Origin: Pseudomonas reidholzensis
GTDB lineage: Bacteria; Pseudomonadota; Gammaproteobacteria; Pseudomonadales; Pseudomonadaceae
Direction of reading: 5' to 3'
Assembly (NCBI RefSeq): GCF_900536025.1
Contig: NZ_UNOZ01000007.1
Span: forward strand, 207,861 to 271,860
Length of the DNA stretch: 64,000 bases
Program-made: the position numbers and the translations under genes
The notes under the pieces: generated by a model
What the model was told of the DNA's origin: nothing
The model's database searches: none
The model's input: only the letters and a program-made list of their open reading frames with translations
Part shown: in pieces, positions 35,439-45,196 of the stretch
Layout of the letters: each line of letters begins with the position of its first letter
Position numbering within the stretch: the stretch's first letter is position 1

Positions 35439-35996
35439 CTAGCGAAGGATGGTCAGAATGAAATGCGCGGGAGCCTCTCCAGGATTGACGAACCAATGCT
35501 CGCAGTCCGCTCTTACCGTTGCGGTATCGCCGCCCTCCAGTTGAATAACCTGGTCAGGCGCGTGCACCTCCAGCCTCCCCGCAACCATGTGAAAGATCTC
35601 CTTCGTGCCTCGCTTGTGCGCGCCGAAACGTGCTGATGAGGCCCCGGCAGGCACGCAGTACGAGAGCAACTCCACCTCAGGGCTGGGCCTGGCGAGCGTC
35701 AGACGCACGATGCCCGTTCTTTCGTCTTCGAATCGAAGGTTCTCGCCAGCACGCACAACCTCCGCGCTTTCCTGCTGAACAAGCTCAGACAGATCGCAAC
35801 CCAGCCCCTTGGCAATGGCGAGCGCGTTACGCAGGCTCGGATTCAGGATGCCGCGCTCCAGGCGCGAAAGCGCAGCGCTGGACACCCCGCTGCTTTCCGC
35901 CAGCTGGTCCAGGGTGATGCCCAGCTCCTGCCGCCGCTGCCGCACGCCACTGCCAAATTGATCCGACTCAGCGTGTCCGATGTCTTCTTTCATCAT
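35439..35996 (-). CDS. XRE-family regulator with C-terminal cupin
   Basis: A 185-residue protein. The N-terminal helix-turn-helix is VRQRRQELGITLDQLAESSG then VSSAALSRLERG; the C-terminal cupin (about 115-183) shows FGAHKRGTKEIFHMVAGRL and LEGGDTATVRADCEHWFVNP. Regulators of this layout sense small metabolites. It diverges from a lactate-permease-like gene, with two TTGC-N6-GCAA palindromes in the 67-base gap. Start is one of two adjacent ATGs (35996 or 35993). The open frame continues upstream to 36905 but only as antisense of the permease. Confidence 0.85.
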   Translation of the reverse strand: MMKEDIGHAESDQFGSGVRQRRQELGITLDQLAESSGVSSAALSRLERGILNPSLRNALAIAKGLGCDLSELVQQESAEVVRAGENLRFEDERTGIVRLTLARPSPEVELLSYCVPAGASSARFGAHKRGTKEIFHMVAGRLEVHAPDQVIQLEGGDTATVRADCEHWFVNPGEAPAHFILTILR

Positions 35997-36015
35997 GTAC
36001 CTATAGTGTTGCGAC

Positions 36016-36029
36016 TTGCATATGTGCAA
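36016..36029. promoter_or_regulatory. Putative operator of the XRE-cupin regulator, copy 1
   Basis: TTGCATATGTGCAA is a near-perfect palindrome between the divergent regulator and permease. A second copy lies exactly 20 bases away, two helical turns. Confidence 0.55.
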
Positions 36030-36035
36030 ATATAA

Positions 36036-36049
36036 TTGCCTATACGCAA
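36036..36049. promoter_or_regulatory. Putative operator of the XRE-cupin regulator, copy 2
   Basis: TTGCCTATACGCAA shares TTGC-N6-GCAA with copy 1 and lies 15 bases before the permease ATG. Confidence 0.55.
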
Positions 36050-36063
36050 GCAGCGAGCAAAAA

Positions 36064-37479
36064 ATGAACGCACTTCTAGCCGCTTCACCCGTTTTCTCTT
36101 CCGTCCTGGCCTTGGGGCTCGGCATACGGGCTCTGCACGCCGCACTCCTGGGGGTGATCGCCGCCGTTCTCGCGGCGATTATCGCCTTTCCGATCGGCGC
36201 TGCGGAAATAACTGCTGCGGTGATCCGCTGGGTGCCGTTGGTTGCCGAGGTCGTGCTGATCATTGGCGGTGGCTTGCTGATGTCCGAGGTCCTGCGCCAC
36301 GCGGGGGCCCAGGCCGCGCTTGCGAACTGGATCAAGAACAGGGTGGGCACGGGGGTAGGCGCTGTCCTGCTGGTGGTACACGGCATCACGCCCTTCGCTG
36401 AATCGGTGACCGGCTTCGGCATTGGTGTGACGATCGGGATCCCCCTGCTGGTGTTCATGGGGGTGCCCGCACGGTTGGCGGCCTTGATCGGACTGCTCGG
36501 CCTGTGCGCGGTGCCGTGGGGCTCCATGGGGCCCGGTACGATGATTGCGGCAGGGCTCGCCGGGATTCGCTTCGACGACCTGGGCGTGGCATCGGCGATG
36601 TTCAGCTTGCTGCCCTTCACGGTAAACGGGGTAGTGGCGGCCTGGCTGGTCAGCGCGCCGCAAAACAGGCCTCGTGCACTCGCGTTGGCTGTGTTGTCAG
36701 CCGTTGTGCTGACTGCAGCGATAGCGCTTTCGAACATCGCCTTCGGTACCGCCCCGGCCGGTGCGCTGGGCACTGTCGTGATCATCTGTCTCCACCTACT
36801 CTGGGGCGCGAGAAGCAAGATCGCCAGCGAACCCCTCAGCCCTATCGGTCGACGGGCGCTGCACGCGTACGGCGTACTGCTGGGTGGCGTGTTGATCGTC
36901 GGCACCCTGCTGAAGCTGTCGCAGCTTCCCGAGTATTGGCGTTACCTGGCTTCGCCTGCGCTGTGGCTGTTCATTGCAGCGCTGTGGTTCTCGTCAGGTC
37001 GTCCGCCCGCCGAGCCGCTTTCACGGGCGCGAAAGTCGTGGCTGCAAGTGGCGCCGGTCACCGTCCTGTTTATCGTCATGGGTATCGTCATGTCCGTGAC
37101 CGGCACGGCTGCGTTCATGGCGCGGGTGCTGTCCGAAATCGGCTCGGGCTACCTGGCGATCGCCCCGTTCGTGGGCGCGATGGGCGGGTTCGTGACAGGG
37201 TCCAGTAGCGGGTCCAATGCGATGTTCGCCGCGACTCAGGCAGAGATTTCGCGTTCGCTGGGCATGAATGTATTGATGTTCATGGCGATCAACAACGTCG
37301 CGGCGGCCTTTGCAACGCTGGCTTCACCGGGGCGCATCGAGATGGCTATTCAACTGGCTGGCGAGGACGCGGCTTTCGAGCGGCGCTGGATTCAGCGGAT
37401 GGCGATCGGGGTGGTGGTGCTTGTTGCGGGGCTGCTGGCGGTTATCAATGTGCTGCTGGGGTTCTACCTGTCCACGTGA
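36064..37479 (+). CDS. L-lactate permease (LctP) family-like transporter
   Basis: A 471-residue membrane protein of about 12-13 helices. ITPFAESVTGFGIGVTIGIP near residue 110 and the later GFVTGSSSGSNAMFAATQ are signature segments of the LctP/LldP carboxylate permeases. It is shorter than the usual 540-560 residues. The ATG at 36064 is taken; an ATG at 36016 lies inside the operator palindrome. Probably an H+-coupled monocarboxylate carrier controlled by the adjacent XRE-cupin protein. Confidence 0.8.
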   Translation: MNALLAASPVFSSVLALGLGIRALHAALLGVIAAVLAAIIAFPIGAAEITAAVIRWVPLVAEVVLIIGGGLLMSEVLRHAGAQAALANWIKNRVGTGVGAVLLVVHGITPFAESVTGFGIGVTIGIPLLVFMGVPARLAALIGLLGLCAVPWGSMGPGTMIAAGLAGIRFDDLGVASAMFSLLPFTVNGVVAAWLVSAPQNRPRALALAVLSAVVLTAAIALSNIAFGTAPAGALGTVVIICLHLLWGARSKIASEPLSPIGRRALHAYGVLLGGVLIVGTLLKLSQLPEYWRYLASPALWLFIAALWFSSGRPPAEPLSRARKSWLQVAPVTVLFIVMGIVMSVTGTAAFMARVLSEIGSGYLAIAPFVGAMGGFVTGSSSGSNAMFAATQAEISRSLGMNVLMFMAINNVAAAFATLASPGRIEMAIQLAGEDAAFERRWIQRMAIGVVVLVAGLLAVINVLLGFYLST

Positions 37480-37584
37480 TGAACACGTGAAAGGTGCGCT
37501 GGGCAGCGCCAGCAAGCGAACGGGAGTTCCAGAGGCTGCCGCAGCCCGGGCATCGCTTGCCCAAGCTGCGGCCAGGTCTCAGCG

Positions 37585-38082
37585 TTACGGACGAACCGCA
37601 GTCACTTCGATCTCTACGCGCCAGGCCGGATCAGCCAGGCCTGCGATCTGGAACGCGGAGCGCGAAGGCAGGTTAGGCTGCTTGGCGGTTGGCCCGAAGA
37701 ACTGGGTGTAACCGGCCATGAAGCCGTCGAAGTCCATCTTGCCGCCGTTCTCTGGGCCGCCGACCAGGAAGACCTGCATCTTCACCACGTCCTTGAGGCC
37801 GAGACCCAGCGATTCCAGCTGCTTCTGGATGTTCTCCAGCACATTGACGGTTTGCGCCTTGGTATCGCCATAGGATTCCAGCGAACCCTTGGCAGCCTTG
37901 GCATTGATCACCGATGGCACGCTACCGCTGAGGTAGACGACCGTCTTGCCTGCCGGGATCTCCACTGCGGACGAGATCGGGAAGCTACCTGCACCGTGAC
38001 GCACGACATCCTGTGCGTAAACGGCGCCGGTACCGGCCAGGGTCAAGGCCAATGCAGCAGCGGTCTTCAGAGCAAATTTCAT
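37585..38082 (-). CDS. Exported RidA/YjgF family protein
   Basis: A 165-residue RidA-fold protein with a clear Sec signal peptide (MKFALKTAAALALTLAGTGA, cleavage probably after VYAQ). The RidA core includes VYLSGSVPSV, QTVNVLENIQKQLESLGLGL, DVVKMQVFLV and the C-terminal RSAFQIAGLADPAWRVEIEV. The classical arginine of cytosolic RidA imine deaminases is seen in the NLPSRSAFQ position only in part, so activity is uncertain. AAGGAAG precedes the ATG. It is 35 bases after a probably exported FAD enzyme, which suggests a shared periplasmic job. Confidence 0.85.
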   Translation of the reverse strand: MKFALKTAAALALTLAGTGAVYAQDVVRHGAGSFPISSAVEIPAGKTVVYLSGSVPSVINAKAAKGSLESYGDTKAQTVNVLENIQKQLESLGLGLKDVVKMQVFLVGGPENGGKMDFDGFMAGYTQFFGPTAKQPNLPSRSAFQIAGLADPAWRVEIEVTAVRP

Positions 38083-38117
38083 GGTTCTTCCTTAAATGAT
38101 TGCCAAGAATCAGACGG

Positions 38118-39533
38118 TTAGAATCTGTACAGGCTGAAAGCGGTCGGGTCCAGTACGGGCGCCTTGCCCAGCAGCAGGTCGGCGGTCAGCTCGGACGACA
38201 CTGGGCTCTCGGTCATACCCCAACCCGTCGCGGTATTGATGACCAGGCCTGGGTACTCTTTGACGGTCGAAATGATCGGGTTTTCATCCGGTGCGATCGC
38301 CATGGCGCCGCTCCACTGATCGATCAGCTTCGACTCGCCGAAGGCCGGGAACTCGACCTTGAGTTTGGCCAGCGAGGCGTTCAGCTCTGGCAGGTCTGGC
38401 GCCGCGGTCATCAGGCGGTTCTTCTCGAACGGCGACACCTCATCCAGCTTCCAGTGGGTCGGCTGCAGGAACGAGTCGATCAGCTGCTTGTTCAGTGCGA
38501 TGTGCACCGGGAAGTCAGGGATGGCCAGCAGCGGCATGTACTTGTAGCCATACAGGAACGACTCCTTGACCACCGGCGCCACGACCACGCGTGGCGAGGT
38601 TGCATAGGTGCCGTCGGCCTGCTGGCGGAAGTAGATGTTGCCAGGCAACGCGACGTTGCCGCCGGGTGCACGAGGCGCCGCGGAGATGATCTGCTGCGAC
38701 TGGTAGGCAGGCAGGGTCGGGACATCGACGCCCAGGTTCTGCATGAACAAGCGCGACCACGCACCGCCAGCAACGACCACGCGGGAGGTCTTGATGGCGC
38801 CCTTCTCGGTCACCACGTCGGAGATCGCACCGGCCTGGGTTTCCAGACCCCTTGCAGCGCATTGGGTGTAGATCTTGACGCCGATTTTCTTGGCGTACTC
38901 TGCAACCACATAGGAAGCGATCTCGGCGTCCAGGCTGCCCGAGTCTTCTTCGAAGCCCGCGATCGTCCAGCGTGAAGCCGCGCCGTCGAGTCGCTTCTCG
39001 AGCTCACGGCCTTCGATGATGCGCGTCTTGAACGGGATGTCGGCGCCGACTTCCTTGTGCTTGAGGTCGATCCACTTGCGCACGCCTTCCAGGTCTTCTT
39101 CATCGAAAGGCACTTCGACGCGACCCTGGGTGCGGTAGCTGGTATCGGCACCGAGCTTGGCATTCATTTCGCGCCAGCGTTGCTTCGCCATGTGGTGCAA
39201 CTGGAAGGTCGCATCGGGCATCTTGTAGGTCATGACCTGACCATAGAAGCGGCAGGACTGCTCGCCAGCGATCTCGCCTTTGTCGACGGCAACCACCGAC
39301 AGGCCACGCTCAGCGAGGTTGATCGCGGTCATCAGCCCCAGAATACCGGCACCCACGACAACCACGTCGGCTTCCTTGGGAAGCGGCCCTTCGGTGCCTT
39401 GTACGAAACCAAACCTCGGTTTGCCGGGGATCAATCTACCTTCACGCGTTAGCATTGGGGTAAGTATCCCCGCGCCACCAACAACGGCCACGGCTGCGCC
39501 ACCGATCAACAATTTCCGCCTGGTGATACCCAA
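38118..39533 (-). CDS. FAD-dependent amino acid/amine oxidoreductase, probably Tat-exported
   Basis: A 471-residue DAO-family flavoprotein. With the TTG start at 39533 (AAAAAGGA seven bases upstream) it begins GITRRKLLIGGAAVAVVGG, a twin-arginine signal. The FAD motif VVVVGAGILGLMTAINLAER follows at about residue 60. Later marks are GQVMTYKMPDATFQLHHMAK and the C-terminal TATGWGMTESPVSSELTADL that closes the flavin site. It resembles D-amino acid dehydrogenases. A longer frame to 39653 would bury the twin arginines. It would deliver imino products to the adjacent exported RidA. Confidence 0.75.
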   Translation of the reverse strand: MGITRRKLLIGGAAVAVVGGAGILTPMLTREGRLIPGKPRFGFVQGTEGPLPKEADVVVVGAGILGLMTAINLAERGLSVVAVDKGEIAGEQSCRFYGQVMTYKMPDATFQLHHMAKQRWREMNAKLGADTSYRTQGRVEVPFDEEDLEGVRKWIDLKHKEVGADIPFKTRIIEGRELEKRLDGAASRWTIAGFEEDSGSLDAEIASYVVAEYAKKIGVKIYTQCAARGLETQAGAISDVVTEKGAIKTSRVVVAGGAWSRLFMQNLGVDVPTLPAYQSQQIISAAPRAPGGNVALPGNIYFRQQADGTYATSPRVVVAPVVKESFLYGYKYMPLLAIPDFPVHIALNKQLIDSFLQPTHWKLDEVSPFEKNRLMTAAPDLPELNASLAKLKVEFPAFGESKLIDQWSGAMAIAPDENPIISTVKEYPGLVINTATGWGMTESPVSSELTADLLLGKAPVLDPTAFSLYRF

Positions 39534-39676
39534 AACACTTTCCTTTTTCAATGGGTTATCGACATGATAGGCGGCTATTCTGGTGACGCCCCGGTGCCGG
39601 ACAAATCGCTGGGGGCAAAAACTTAGTTCATCTTTTTCTAAACTATCGATCAACCGTGCACTTTTTTAGAGCAGAT

Positions 39677-40147
39677 TTACGGATTGTTCGAGGCCGCACC
39701 CACCAACCCCGCCAGCGCCTGGCGCAGGCTGGCCAGGTCGTTGAAACGCCGCTCGCGCACCACCGCGCCCTCCTCCATCTCCAGCCACTGCACGCTGTCC
39801 CGGTCGCCGGCATAGCGCTCGGCGACCTGGCCGTCGCGGTCCAGCAGAATCCGGTACTGCGCCGAGCGCATGGACGGCACCAGAACCGCCTGGACCATGC
39901 TCGGCAGCTTTTCGATATCGGCCACGAAGACCACCCCACGGGCGTCCAGATAACCCGCCGGCGTATGCTCCACCGCACTGTTGACCAGCCGGGCGCTGGA
40001 CATGCTGCGGGCGATCATCAGCACGCGGGTCTGGCGGTCGAGGGTGTAGGTCTTGTCGAACTGGTCACTGAGTGTCCAGGGCAAGGTGTCCTGGGCCACG
40101 ACGTTGCCGCAGGTCAGGGCCAGGAACAGCAAGAGGTAGGTCCGCAT
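39677..40147 (-). CDS. Small periplasmic protein, YtfJ-like thioredoxin fold
   Basis: A 156-residue protein with signal peptide MRTYLLLFLALTCGNVVAQ. The rest (LSDQFDKTYTLDRQTRVLMI, GVVFVADIEKLPSMVQ, YRILLDRDGQVAERYAG) resembles a thioredoxin-like fold without the CxxC pair, as in YtfJ proteins. Common in pseudomonads; no function known. It lies between the FAD enzyme and the tartrate LysR. Confidence 0.65.
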   Translation of the reverse strand: MRTYLLLFLALTCGNVVAQDTLPWTLSDQFDKTYTLDRQTRVLMIARSMSSARLVNSAVEHTPAGYLDARGVVFVADIEKLPSMVQAVLVPSMRSAQYRILLDRDGQVAERYAGDRDSVQWLEMEEGAVVRERRFNDLASLRQALAGLVGAASNNP

Positions 40148-40227
40148 CGGGCAATGCTCGGTAATGGCTTGCCCTTTACCCTAGTAGTGCCCCGCGGCCA
40201 TGGCAATCGGCGAGGCACTTGGGAGAG

Positions 40228-41157
40228 TCACTTGCGCCACGTCGTCAACGTATCGCCACGCCCATCCGCATGGCGTCGAAAGAAGTCGCGCAGGTGCTCG
40301 ATGAAGAATGACACCTTGGCGGACAGATTAAGCCGCTCCAGGTACACCGCGTAGATATCAGCCGAGGGGGTTTGGTAGTCCGCAAGCACTTCGACCAGCC
40401 TGCCGCTTCGCAAGTGTTCGGCCAGGTTCCATTCGGCACGCATCAGCACCCCATGGCCATCCAACGCCCAGTTCAACGCCACCTCCCCATCGTTGGTACT
40501 CAAGCCACCCCGTACCTTTACGGTTTCTACCTGCTTACCCTTGCTCAGCCGCCAGTTGCCGAACGCTGCATCGTTCTGGCGCAGCACAATGCAATTGTGC
40601 TGCGCGAGCTCCTTGGGGGTTTGTGGGCAGCCGAAGGTACTCAGATAGGCCGGAGCCGCGCACAACAGTCGACGGTTCACTGCAATCTTGCGGGCTATCA
40701 ACCGCGAGTCTGGTAATTCACCGAAGCGAATGGCCACATCAATTGCGTCATCCGGCAGGTTGATCGGGCGGTCGCTCAGTTGCAGCTGTACCTCGACTTC
40801 AGGATATCGCTGCACAAACGAAGAGACTGCTGGCCCGACGTGGGTTCGGCCAAAACCGAGCGGGGCGTTGACCCGCAGCAGGCCCTTGGGCTCAGCCCGA
40901 CTGCTGGACACCTGCCGCTCCATCTCCTCGATCTCGCCCAGGATGCGCTGTGCGTTCACCAGGTAGGTCTCGCCCTCGGCAGTAAGGCTGATGCTGCGCG
41001 TCGTGCGGTTGAGCAGACGAACGCCGAGCCGCTGCTCCATCTGCGCGAGCCGCTTGGAAACGGCAGGCGGGGTCAGGTTCATCTCACGAGCGGTCGCAGC
41101 CAAGCTGCCCACCCTCACCAGTTGCGTGAAAAACGACAGCTCGGACACAGGGCTCAT
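40228..41157 (-). CDS. LysR regulator of the tartrate/dicarboxylate genes
   Basis: A 309-residue regulator with helix-turn-helix SLAATAREMNLTPPAVSKRL (about 18-37) and a C-terminal effector domain. It resembles E. coli TtdR, which activates ttdAB and its transporter. It is divergent from dctA-ttdA-ttdB across 193 bases, the usual layout. The ligand is probably tartrate or a similar dicarboxylate. Confidence 0.8.
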   Translation of the reverse strand: MSPVSELSFFTQLVRVGSLAATAREMNLTPPAVSKRLAQMEQRLGVRLLNRTTRSISLTAEGETYLVNAQRILGEIEEMERQVSSSRAEPKGLLRVNAPLGFGRTHVGPAVSSFVQRYPEVEVQLQLSDRPINLPDDAIDVAIRFGELPDSRLIARKIAVNRRLLCAAPAYLSTFGCPQTPKELAQHNCIVLRQNDAAFGNWRLSKGKQVETVKVRGGLSTNDGEVALNWALDGHGVLMRAEWNLAEHLRSGRLVEVLADYQTPSADIYAVYLERLNLSAKVSFFIEHLRDFFRRHADGRGDTLTTWRK

Positions 41158-41350
41158 AATTAGCTTCAGGTTAATAATGAAGTGAATTCCATTGTATTAC
41201 AGGCTTTTAAAAAGTCGATTATCGTTGCCTCCGTGATTAACCACAAAAACAGTCTGTGCTTTTTCTACCCCGTGGGTGTGCCACCCACGAGGGTTCAGCC
41301 AGCGCAGTAGCCAAATCAATCCGACTCATAAAAATAAAGCGGAGAAGGCT

Positions 41351-42682
41351 ATGGTCAAGCGACTCATAGGAAAGCTGTACGTCCAGGTACTCATCGGCGT
41401 TGCTGTCGGCATCAGTGTGGGTGTGTTCTGGCCCGACATCGGCGTCGACCTGAAGCCACTGGGCGACGCTTTCATCAAACTGATCAAGATGGTGTTCGCC
41501 CCTATCATCTTCGCCACCGTTGTTCTTGGCATCGCCAAGATGGAGAACATGAAGGAGCTCGGCCGTGTCGGTGCGCGAGCACTGATCTACTTCGAAGTCC
41601 TGTCTACGTTCGCGCTGGTGCTGGGCCTGCTGGTGGTCAACTTCGTCAAGCCCGGCGCTGGCATGAACGTCGACGTTGCGACGCTGGACACGGCAAGCAT
41701 CGCCTCTTACACCGCGGCTGCAGAGGCCGGCGGCGGTTTCATGGATTTTCTGATGCAGATCATCCCGTCGAGCGTGACTGAGGCGTTTGCCAAGAATCAG
41801 ATTCTGCCGATCCTGCTGTTCTCTACCCTGTTCGGTATCGCACTGGCGCATCTGGGGCCTCGCGGCAAACCCATGGTGGATGTGCTGGAGTCGTTCTCCC
41901 ACGGCATGTTCCACATTGTCGGCATGATCATGCGCGTTGCGCCGCTGGCTGCGTGCGGTGCCATGGCCTTCACCGTTGGCAAGTACGGGCTGGACTCGAT
42001 CGTGTCGCTCGGCAAGCTGGTGGCGACCATGTACCTCACCTGCTTCATGTTCGTGGTGATCGTGCTGGGCTTCATCGCTCGCTTGTCCGGCTTCAGCTTG
42101 TGGAAGTTCCTCAAGTACCTCAAGGAAGAGCTTTTCACCGTGCTGGGGACCAGCTCCTCGGAGTCGGTGGTACCGCAACTGATGACCAAGCTGGAAAAGG
42201 TCGGCGTGTCCAAGCCGGTGGTGGGCCTGGTCATTCCGTCTGGCCTGACCTTCAACCCTGATGGCCAGTGCATCTACTACACCATGGCGGCGATCTTCAT
42301 CGCCCAGGCCACCAATACCCCGCTATCGCTGATGGACCAGTTGCTGGTGTTGGGCGTGTTGTTGCTGACCTCCAAAGGCTCGGCCGGCGTGACCGGCTCT
42401 GGCTTCATCACGCTCGCAGCAACGTTAGCCACGATGGACAAGATTCCGGTCGCCGGCATGGTGCTGCTGCTAGGTGTAGACCGCTTCATGTCCGAAGCCC
42501 GCGCCATTACCAACACGATCGGCAACGCCGTCGGCACCCTCGCCATCGCCAAGTGGGTGGGTGCTCTCGACCCACAACAAATGAACCGTGTACTCGACGG
42601 CCATCCGCTGCCTGAGCCTGCACCGCCACCACACGCTGTAACCCTGAACCCAACCGTGAAAACACCCGTTGCCGGCGTATGA
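41351..42682 (+). CDS. dctA: C4-dicarboxylate:cation symporter DctA
   Basis: A 443-residue DAACS-family transporter. Motifs include [20 protein letters not shown] (re-entrant hairpin 1), [20 protein letters not shown] and [13 protein letters not shown] [16 protein letters not shown] with [18 protein letters not shown] (hairpin 2). GGAGAAGG precedes the ATG at 41351. It leads the ttdAB run, so it most likely imports tartrate along with succinate, fumarate or malate. A frame extension to 41276 lacks a ribosome site. Confidence 0.9.
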   Translation: MVKRLIGKLYVQVLIGVAVGISVGVFWPDIGVDLKPLGDAFIKLIKMVFAPIIFATVVLGIAKMENMKELGRVGARALIYFEVLSTFALVLGLLVVNFVKPGAGMNVDVATLDTASIASYTAAAEAGGGFMDFLMQIIPSSVTEAFAKNQILPILLFSTLFGIALAHLGPRGKPMVDVLESFSHGMFHIVGMIMRVAPLAACGAMAFTVGKYGLDSIVSLGKLVATMYLTCFMFVVIVLGFIARLSGFSLWKFLKYLKEELFTVLGTSSSESVVPQLMTKLEKVGVSKPVVGLVIPSGLTFNPDGQCIYYTMAAIFIAQATNTPLSLMDQLLVLGVLLLTSKGSAGVTGSGFITLAATLATMDKIPVAGMVLLLGVDRFMSEARAITNTIGNAVGTLAIAKWVGALDPQQMNRVLDGHPLPEPAPPPHAVTLNPTVKTPVAGV

Positions 42683-42734
42683 CTGCCCTGTCATCAGCCC
42701 CGCACTAGCCTTGTGATGCTGTAAGGAGAATAAC

Positions 42735-43634
42735 GTGGATAAACAATCAGCAGTATTGGAACTCACCGACACGATGGCGAAGTTCACCGCGTACATCGGT
42801 AAACGCCTGCCTACCGACGTGAAGAAGAAAACCGCGCAATTGCGTGCGGCGGAAACCAACCCGCTGGCGATTGCCGTGTACGACTCAATGGCAGAGAACC
42901 AGGATTACGCCGACAAGCTTGACCGGCCCAGCTGCCAGGACACTGGGGTGATCCAGTACTTCATCTCGGCTGGGGCGCGCTTCCCGCTGCTCGGTGAGCT
43001 GGAAGGCATCCTGGAAAATGCCACCAAGGAAGCCACCATCAAAGGCCCGCTGCGGCACAACGCCGTGGAAACGTTCATCGAGAAAAACACCGGCACCAAT
43101 ACCGGCTCGAAGATTCCATGGCTGGACTGGGAAATCATCCCCGACGGCGACCACGCGATCATCGATGTGTACATGGCCGGCGGTGGCTGCACCCTGCCAG
43201 GTTCAGCCAAGGTACTGATGCCTGGGCAGGGCTACGAAGGCGTGACCGAGTTCGTCTTCGACGTGATCACCTCCCGCGGTATCAATGCCTGTCCGCCATT
43301 GCTGGTGGGGGTCGGCGTGTCGACGTCGGTGGAAACCGCAGCACGTCTTTCGAAGCGGGCGATCCTGCGTGAGGTGGATTCCAGCCACCCCAACGAAAGC
43401 GCCGCCTTGATGGAAAAGCTGCTGGAAGAAGGCCTCAACGAAATTGGCATCGGCCCGCAAGGGCTGACCGGTAACAGCAGCGTCATGGGCGTCAACATCG
43501 AGTCTTCGGCGCGCCACCCCTCGACCATTGGCGTTGCCGTGTCGACCGGCTGCTGGGCCCACCGCCGCGGCAAGATCCGGATCAACGCCGACCTGTCCTA
43601 TGACATCCTCTCGCATGAAGGAGTAGTTCTGTGA
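42735..43634 (+). CDS. ttdA: L(+)-tartrate dehydratase, alpha subunit
   Basis: A 299-residue class I fumarase-type N-terminal subunit. Cysteines for a [4Fe-4S] cluster lie in RPSCQDTGV (C67), [10 protein letters not shown] and [11 protein letters not shown]. With the beta subunit it converts L-tartrate to oxaloacetate. AAGGAG precedes the GTG start. Its end overlaps ttdB by four bases (GTGA). The split into two subunits and the dctA neighbour favour tartrate over fumarate, though related enzymes hydrate mesaconate or fumarate. Confidence 0.85.
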   Translation: MDKQSAVLELTDTMAKFTAYIGKRLPTDVKKKTAQLRAAETNPLAIAVYDSMAENQDYADKLDRPSCQDTGVIQYFISAGARFPLLGELEGILENATKEATIKGPLRHNAVETFIEKNTGTNTGSKIPWLDWEIIPDGDHAIIDVYMAGGGCTLPGSAKVLMPGQGYEGVTEFVFDVITSRGINACPPLLVGVGVSTSVETAARLSKRAILREVDSSHPNESAALMEKLLEEGLNEIGIGPQGLTGNSSVMGVNIESSARHPSTIGVAVSTGCWAHRRGKIRINADLSYDILSHEGVVL

Positions 43635-44239
43635 AAAAGATCCTCAGCACCCCGATCAAGGACGAGGACCTGGCCGACCTCAACGTCGGTGACGTGATTT
43701 ACCTCACCGGGCAGTTGGTCACCTGCCGCGACGTTGCCCACCGCCGCCTGATCGAGCTCAAGCGTGAATTGCCGGTGGATCTGCGCGGTGGCGCGATCTT
43801 CCACGCCGGGCCGATCGTGCGCAAGAAAGACGATGGCAGCTTCGAGATGGTCTCGATTGGCCCGACAACCAGTATGCGTATGGAGAAGTTCGAGAAGGAG
43901 TTCATCGAGCAAACTGGCGTCAAGCTGATCGTTGGCAAGGGGGGCATGGGGCCGGAGACCACCACGGGCTGCCTCGAAAACAAGGCGGTGCATGCGGTGT
44001 TTCCCGGCGGTTGCGCGGTCTTGGCGGCTACCCAGGTCGAAGAGATCGAGCGCGCTGAGTGGCAAGATCTCGGCATGCCGGAGACCCTGTGGGTGAACCG
44101 CGTGCGTGAGTTCGGCCCACTGATCATTTCGATCGACACCAAGGGCAACAACCTGTTCGAGCAGAACAAGCTGCGCTTCAATGAGCGCAAGGGTTCGGTC
44201 ATCGAGAAAATCAACGCTCAGGTGCGTTTCATCAAGTGA
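43631..44239 (+). CDS. ttdB: L(+)-tartrate dehydratase, beta subunit
   Basis: A 202-residue fumarase C-terminal-domain protein. Family segments are [43 protein letters not shown] and [11 protein letters not shown]. It is the partner of ttdA and starts with GTG overlapping that stop. A strong terminator follows at once, so the run dctA-ttdA-ttdB is complete. Confidence 0.85.
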   Translation: MKKILSTPIKDEDLADLNVGDVIYLTGQLVTCRDVAHRRLIELKRELPVDLRGGAIFHAGPIVRKKDDGSFEMVSIGPTTSMRMEKFEKEFIEQTGVKLIVGKGGMGPETTTGCLENKAVHAVFPGGCAVLAATQVEEIERAEWQDLGMPETLWVNRVREFGPLIISIDTKGNNLFEQNKLRFNERKGSVIEKINAQVRFIK

Positions 44240-44250
44240 TCTGAGGCCGC

Positions 44251-44280
44251 GGCCACGGCAACAATGCCGTGGCCCTTTAT
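44251..44280 (+). terminator. Rho-independent terminator after ttdB
   Basis: GGCCACGGC-AACAAT-GCCGTGGCC is a perfect 9-base stem, 11 bases after the ttdB stop, followed by CTTTATT. Confidence 0.85.
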
Positions 44281-44300
44281 TCGCGGCGTGCACATCGCGC

Positions 44301-45101
44301 TCAGCCCTTCACGGCAACCAGGGTGTAGCACATCGGCACCTGCACCCCGCCCTCTTCGTAGACATCGTAGAGGTCCTCCCGATTGGAATGCGGGTACTCG
44401 GTAAAGTCGCGCAGTTGCAGCCCGGCCCTGAGCACCCCGCCGACAATGTCGCTCAACCGATGGATATGCCAGTAAGACGTCACCCCGTTCGCCTCGCCCT
44501 CGCCCACGTAGACAATCGCCTTGTCTTCGACCACCGGCTCGGTTTGGAAGTACGAACCGCTGATCCGCCACGGGTCGGCGGCGCCAGGCTCGAGCATCTC
44601 CAGAAACGGATGCGTTTCATAGATCACCAACACCCCACCCGGCTTCAAGGTGGAGGCGACATGCGCGAAAAACGCCTGCATGTCCGGCATCCAGTTGAGC
44701 ACGCCGATGGTGATCAAGGCGACATCGAAGCGCGCGTTCAGCGAAGCGGGCAACGCGTGGATATCGGCTTCGACAAACGCGGGCGCATGCGGCGACCTGG
44801 CGCTGAGCTCATGTGCCTGCTCAAGAAACGCCGAAGACTGATCTACCCCGACCACACTGCGTGCGCCCAGTGAAAACAGCGAAAGCGACTCGCGTCCGTT
44901 GTTGCAGCCTAACTGCACCACGTCCTTGCCGCGCAGATCAACCTGCTCGAGCAAGCCCGTGAGGGTCGCATCGAGGCAGGAGAAATCCGCACGATCAACC
45001 GCTGCGATCAGCGTGGTCCAGGCTTCACTGGCGCGGTGCTGGGACGCGGAGGCATTCCAGGCTTCGCGGTTACTGGCGATGACATTTTCTATAGAGGACA
45101 T
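44301..45101 (-). CDS. SAM-dependent class I methyltransferase
   Basis: A 266-residue Rossmann methyltransferase. Motif I is DVVQLGCNNGRES, motif II SVVGVDQSS with the acidic ribose contact, then DVALITIGVLNWM and the motif V-like LKPGGVLVIYETHPFLEM. The ATG at 45101 is used; a GTG four codons earlier is possible. Substrate unknown. It converges on ttdB and diverges from a glutathione S-transferase gene. Confidence 0.8.
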   Translation of the reverse strand: MSSIENVIASNREAWNASASQHRASEAWTTLIAAVDRADFSCLDATLTGLLEQVDLRGKDVVQLGCNNGRESLSLFSLGARSVVGVDQSSAFLEQAHELSARSPHAPAFVEADIHALPASLNARFDVALITIGVLNWMPDMQAFFAHVASTLKPGGVLVIYETHPFLEMLEPGAADPWRISGSYFQTEPVVEDKAIVYVGEGEANGVTSYWHIHRLSDIVGGVLRAGLQLRDFTEYPHSNREDLYDVYEEGGVQVPMCYTLVAVKG

Positions 45102-45196
45102 GCGCTGCTTCACTCCCTGAAGTGCTATTGATATTTACCCTATGAGCGACCCATTATCATCGCGGGCGACTATCGCCACCAGCCAAGGATGAACAC

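Noticed and set aside
35997..36905. Long N-terminal extension of the XRE-cupin protein
   Set aside because: It runs antisense through the permease gene and through both operator palindromes; homology begins at the ATG near 35996.
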